From NCBI GenBank assembly GCA_964396055.1, contig CAYNDV010000080.1, positions 1-20,519 of the forward strand: DNA of 20,519 nucleotides, in the 5' to 3' direction. A program made the translations under genes and the position numbers. The notes under the pieces were generated by a model that did not search any database, was not told the origin of the DNA, and was given only the letters and a program-made list of their open reading frames with translations. The stretch is from CAYJPV01 sp964396055. Its GTDB lineage: Bacteria > Acidobacteriota > Vicinamibacteria > Vicinamibacterales > JAKQTR01. Below, in pieces: positions 17,588-20,519 of the stretch (positions within the stretch are counted from its first letter, which is position 1; the number at the start of each line of letters is the position of its first letter).

Positions 17588-18697
17588 CTACGCTCCTTCC
17601 TCGGCCGACGCGTGCTGCGAGATGTTGAGCAGCACGCCCATGGCCGCGAGGCTGACGATGAGCGACGAGCCGCCTGCGCTCACGAGCGGCAGGGGGATGC
17701 CCTTGGTGGGCAGCAGGCCCAGGACGACGCTGATGTTCACGAGGGCCTGCACGCCCAGCATCATCGTGAGGCCGAGCGCCACGAAGGCGCCGAACCGGTC
17801 CGGCGCGCGCAACGTCGTCCGCAGCCCCCGCCAGATCACGATCGCGAAGCACGCCAGCACGACCGTGGCGCCCAGAAAGCCCGTCTCCTCGCTGATGACG
17901 GCGTAGATGAAGTCCGTGTGGGCCTCCGGCAGGTAGAACCGCTTCTGCATACCTTCGCCGAGGCCGAGGCCGGTGAGCCCGCCGCTGCCGACGGCGATGA
18001 GCGACTGGATCGTCTGGAACCCCTTCCCGAGCGGGTCGTCCTCGGGCCGGAGGAACGCGGTGAGCCGCGCCAGGCGGTAAGGCGCGCTGATGGCGTAATA
18101 CGCGAGCAGCGGCACCAGGCAGACCGCCAGCGCGGCCAGGTGCCGGTACGGCAGGCCGGCCGCGAACACCATCGCGCCGACGATGGCCAGAATCGCGAGG
18201 GACGTCCCGAGGTCCGGCTCGAGCAGGATCAGGGCGACGACGACGCCGAGCGCCACGCCGATCGGCAGCAGCGCGTACCGCACCTCGTCGATGCGATCCA
18301 TGCGCCGCTCGAGCACGGCGGCCGTGAACAGCACCATGGCGATCTTCGCCAGCTCCGACGGCTGGATGCCGAACCCCGCCAGGCTGAACCACCGTCGCGA
18401 GCCCTTCACCAGCGGCCCCAGGAGCAGCACGGCGACGAGCGCCAGGATCGTCAGGACCAGCAGCCCGCCGACGATGCGCGGGTCGCGATACCACCGGTAG
18501 TCGATCCGCATCGCAGCGGTCATCGCGATGAGGCCGACCACCGCCATCAGCGCCTGCTTGGCGAGGTAGGGATTGGTCTCGGCGCCCTGGGCCTGGGCGA
18601 TCACGGCGGATGCGCTGTACACCATCGCCACGCTTGCCGCGAGCAGCACCATGGTGGTGGTGAACAGCACCCGATCCCGCTTCAGCTTCCTGGCCAC
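17588..18697 (-). CDS. ftsW: SEDS peptidoglycan glycosyltransferase FtsW
   Basis: FtsW polymerises lipid II into glycan strands at the septum together with a class B penicillin-binding protein. The 369-residue protein has about ten membrane segments. SEDS signatures are GSRRWFSLAGFGIQPSELAK (99-118), LPEAHTDFIYAVISEETGFLG (256-276, with Asp262 at the usual catalytic position) and LPTKGIPLPLVSAGGSS (329-345). The choice of FtsW rather than RodA rests on its place in the division cluster. GTG 18697 is preceded by AGGAG. The 213-base gap upstream to murD is unusual in this otherwise tight cluster and contains a large inverted repeat. Confidence 0.96.
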   Translation of the reverse strand: MARKLKRDRVLFTTTMVLLAASVAMVYSASAVIAQAQGAETNPYLAKQALMAVVGLIAMTAAMRIDYRWYRDPRIVGGLLVLTILALVAVLLLGPLVKGSRRWFSLAGFGIQPSELAKIAMVLFTAAVLERRMDRIDEVRYALLPIGVALGVVVALILLEPDLGTSLAILAIVGAMVFAAGLPYRHLAALAVCLVPLLAYYAISAPYRLARLTAFLRPEDDPLGKGFQTIQSLIAVGSGGLTGLGLGEGMQKRFYLPEAHTDFIYAVISEETGFLGATVVLACFAIVIWRGLRTTLRAPDRFGAFVALGLTMMLGVQALVNISVVLGLLPTKGIPLPLVSAGGSSLIVSLAAMGVLLNISQHASAEEGA

Positions 18698-18788
18698 GTC
18701 TCCTCACCTTCGCGCGCCGGGCCCTAAAGTCCCGCGCGCGTCCTGCCGACACACCGTTGTGCGCGAACATCCCGGGCCGGACGCCCGG

Positions 18789-18916
18789 CTGTGAGCCGTC
18801 AGCAGTCATCAGTCAGCCCCGGGACGGGTCCGACTCCCCCACGCTGGGCCAGCGTGGGGTCCCAGCAGCCGGTCCCCGCCGTCGAGGGCCGACTGACGAC
18901 TGCTCACGGCTCACAG
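18789..18916. repeat. Inverted repeat made of heptamer units between murD and ftsW
   Basis: The left arm 18789-18818 and right arm 18887-18916 are inverted copies matching at 27 of 30 positions. Each arm is CT plus four 7-base units with GT at their start: GTGAGCC, then GTCAGCA- and GTCATCA-like variants. They are therefore period-7 tandem repeats in opposite orientation. The right arm includes the murD stop codon at 18911-18913. The 68-base centre contains a perfect palindrome. No transposase, and no target duplication flanking the arms, is visible. Confidence 0.85.
18837..18859. repeat. Perfect 23-base palindrome in the murD-ftsW gap
   Basis: CCCCACGCTGG at 18837-18847 and CCAGCGTGGGG at 18849-18859 are exact reverse complements around a single G. 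Extruded from the larger inverted repeat or folded in the mRNA, it forms a very stable hairpin. It lacks a T run on either strand. Confidence 0.9.
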
Positions 18917-20287
18917 GCGTGTCTGTGCGCCCGCCTCCCTGCCCAGCGCCGCCACGGCGGCCTTGAACGCCCGGCCCCGTGCGGCGTAGTTCTCGAACAT
19001 GTCGAAACTGGCGCACGCCGGCGCCAGCAGCACGCTGCCGCCGCTGCCCGCCGCCGCGTACGCCGCCCGCACGGCGGCCTCCATCGAATCCGCATCGATC
19101 ACCGTCAACGTCGCGTCGAACGCCTCGTGCAGCAGCCCCGCCGCCTCGCCGATGGCCACCACGACGGCCTGGCGCCCGGCCAGGGCCGCCCGCAACGCGC
19201 CGAGGTCGCCGCCCTTGAAGCGGCCGCCCATGATGACGGCCAGCCGCCCGCTGAACGTCTCCACCGACTGCCGCGCCGACTCGACGTTGGTGGCCTTCGA
19301 GTCGTTCACGAACCGCACGCCGCCGAACTCGGCCACCACCTCCATCGCGTGCTCGAGGCCGGCGAACGACGTCACCGCCCGGGCGATGATCTCCGGCGCC
19401 GTGCCGGTCAGGCGCGCCACGGCGACGGCCGCCAGCACGTCCGCCAGCAGGTGTGGCCCGATCAGCCGGATCTCGGACGTCCGGACGATGGGCAACTCCC
19501 CGTCGGCACTGCGCTCCACAATCCAGCCGTTGGCCACCGTCACGCGCGATCCGGTGCGCGGATCGAGCGAGAAGCGCACCTGCCGCGCCCGGCCGCGCCG
19601 GGCCAGGTCGAGCGTGCCGGGATCGTCGGCGTTGACCACGGCCCAGTCCGCCTCGGTCTGGTGGGCGAACAGCCGCGCCTTCGCGTCGGCGTACTCCGCC
19701 ACGCTCGCGTGGCGATCCAGGTGATCGGCGCTCAGATTGAGCAGGACCGCGATCCACGGGTGGAACGTCGTGGTGGTCTCGAGCTGGAAGCTGCTCACCT
19801 CGACCACGTGAATCGTGTCCGGGGTCGACGCCGCCACGTGGCCCGAGAGGGCCGGGCCGAGGTTGCCGCCCGCCGGCGCGTGCCGCCCGGCCTCCGTCAG
19901 GATGCGGCTCGTCAGCGCCGTCGTCGTCGACTTCCCCTTGGTGCCGGTGATCGCGATCACGCGACCCCTGAGCCAGCGCCACGCGAGTTCGATCTCGCCG
20001 ATGATGGGCACGCCGGCGGCGCGAGCGGCCTGCAGCCAGGGCTGCTCGGGCGGCACACCCGGGCTCAGCACCACCAGGTGCGCGCCGTCGAGCAGGCCCT
20101 CGGGATGGGCGCCGAGCACCAGCGCCACGCCCCGCGCCTCCAGGTCGGCGGCGGCGTCGAGGGCGGGCCGGAGGTCGGTCAGCGTGACGTGGGCGCCGCG
20201 CTCCGCAAGCAGGCGGGCGGCGGCCACGCCGCTGCCGGCGCCCCCCACCACGACGACCCGCTGCCCGCTCACGTCGAACACGTGCAC
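18911..20287 (-). CDS. murD: UDP-N-acetylmuramoylalanine--D-glutamate ligase, divergent
   Basis: MurD adds D-glutamate to UDP-MurNAc-L-Ala. The 458-residue length is normal. The N-terminal VVVVGGAGSGVAAA, the ATP loop TGTKGKSTT (114-122), VVEVSSFQLE, NLSADHLDRH and the DAKARLF lysine, carbamylated in the family, are all present. So is the FVNDSKATN Asp. Two signature regions are altered: the usual HNxxN reads HLLAD (279-283), and the usual HR reads HA (313-314). The start is GTG 20287 with AGGAAGG just upstream; a second GTG two codons in is also possible. murF ends 13 bases upstream, so mraY, which normally lies between them, is missing. Confidence 0.95.
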   Translation of the reverse strand: MHVFDVSGQRVVVVGGAGSGVAAARLLAERGAHVTLTDLRPALDAAADLEARGVALVLGAHPEGLLDGAHLVVLSPGVPPEQPWLQAARAAGVPIIGEIELAWRWLRGRVIAITGTKGKSTTTALTSRILTEAGRHAPAGGNLGPALSGHVAASTPDTIHVVEVSSFQLETTTTFHPWIAVLLNLSADHLDRHASVAEYADAKARLFAHQTEADWAVVNADDPGTLDLARRGRARQVRFSLDPRTGSRVTVANGWIVERSADGELPIVRTSEIRLIGPHLLADVLAAVAVARLTGTAPEIIARAVTSFAGLEHAMEVVAEFGGVRFVNDSKATNVESARQSVETFSGRLAVIMGGRFKGGDLGALRAALAGRQAVVVAIGEAAGLLHEAFDATLTVIDADSMEAAVRAAYAAAGSGGSVLLAPACASFDMFENYAARGRAFKAAVAALGREAGAQTRL

Positions 20288-20300
20288 GTCCCTTCCTGTG

Positions 20301-20519
20301 TCAGCCGGCCAGTTCGGCCGCCAGCCGATCGGCCACGATGTCCGTCCGGATCCCCCGCGAGCCCTTCACCAGCACGACGTCGCCGGCCGCCACCGCCGCG
20401 GCCATCAGGTCGGCGGCCTCCTGGCTGGTCGCGACCCGCGTGACGGATCCCGGCGGCATGCCGCCCTCGCGCGCGCCGGCCGCCAGCGCCGCCGCGCCCT
20501 CGCCGCCGATGGCCACGAG
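20301..20519 (-). CDS. murF: UDP-MurNAc-tripeptide D-alanyl-D-alanine ligase, C-terminal fragment
   Basis: The window ends inside this gene, so only the last 72 residues are visible. AAGDVVLVKGSRGIRTDIVADRL is the typical MurF C-terminus (GDxVLVKGSRGxxxExVV). The preceding AATSQEA-like segment (VTRVATSQEAADLM) fits the end of the third Mur ligase domain. MurF adds D-Ala-D-Ala to complete the UDP-MurNAc-pentapeptide. The TGA at 20301-20303 is 13 bases from the murD start. The frame runs open past base 20519, and the internal Met is not a real start. Confidence 0.88.
   Translation of the reverse strand, partial: LVAIGGEGAAALAAGAREGGMPPGSVTRVATSQEAADLMAAAVAAGDVVLVKGSRGIRTDIVADRLAAELAG

Noticed and set aside
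17583..18809. N-terminal extension of the murC frame through ftsW
   Set aside because: Out-of-frame shadow of ftsW; MurC begins with a normal N-terminus at the GTG at 17582. I also checked this stretch for a hidden murG and saw no MurG motifs.
18789..18916. Insertion sequence or complete transposon
   Set aside because: No transposase frame and no target duplication; the 128 bases are too short, so a non-autonomous element is the most that can be suggested.
18791..20443. 550-residue + strand ORF opposite murD
   Set aside because: Antisense shadow rich in Arg, His and Gln; MurD on the minus strand is certain.

Overview
The window comes from a high-GC bacterial chromosome, roughly 70% G+C by eye. 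It reads as core-genome sequence with no phage, transposase or CRISPR. Gene content, the protein sequences and short dispersed repeats suggest Acidobacteriota, possibly a Vicinamibacteria-type lineage. That placement is inference, because no rRNA gene is present.

Left part, + strand, 1-6893: a period-7 tandem repeat leads into mutS2 (DNA repair / ribosome collision), dnaG (primase), rpoD (housekeeping sigma), a tRNA with CAU anticodon and a coiled-coil zinc-ribbon protein of the COG1579 type. Gaps between these genes are -1, 12, 15 and 6 bases, so they probably form one transcription unit with the tRNA embedded in it.

Middle part, 6894-12671: a repeat-rich convergent junction, pgeF (purine nucleoside phosphorylase / laccase-domain, - strand) and a divergent acpS (holo-ACP synthase) only 9 bases away. 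A 302-base gene-free stretch follows, holding two strong inverted-repeat structures. Next come a 100-residue protein resembling SpoVG, a GT39-like polytopic membrane glycosyltransferase that overlaps it tail to tail, and a radical SAM protein.

Right part, - strand, 12672-20519: a division and cell-wall (dcw) cluster transcribed leftwards as murF(partial)-murD-ftsW-murC-ftsQ-ftsA-ftsZ. It makes the UDP-MurNAc-pentapeptide precursor, the SEDS glycan polymerase and the Z-ring with its membrane anchor. mraY and murG, the two enzymes that make lipid I and lipid II, are absent from their usual places between murF/murD and ftsW/murC. murB and ddl are also absent between murC and ftsQ.

Most noteworthy observations: (1) period-7 short tandem repeats at two loci, one of them forming a 30-bp inverted repeat around a perfect palindrome inside the dcw cluster and overlapping the murD stop; (2) a MurD lacking three residues that are near-invariant in Mur ligases; (3) a structured 82-base intergenic element upstream of a SpoVG-like gene; (4) a reading frame that starts 6 bases after a tRNA; (5) the missing lipid-intermediate genes. 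Half of the twelve genes with a visible start begin with GTG or TTG.
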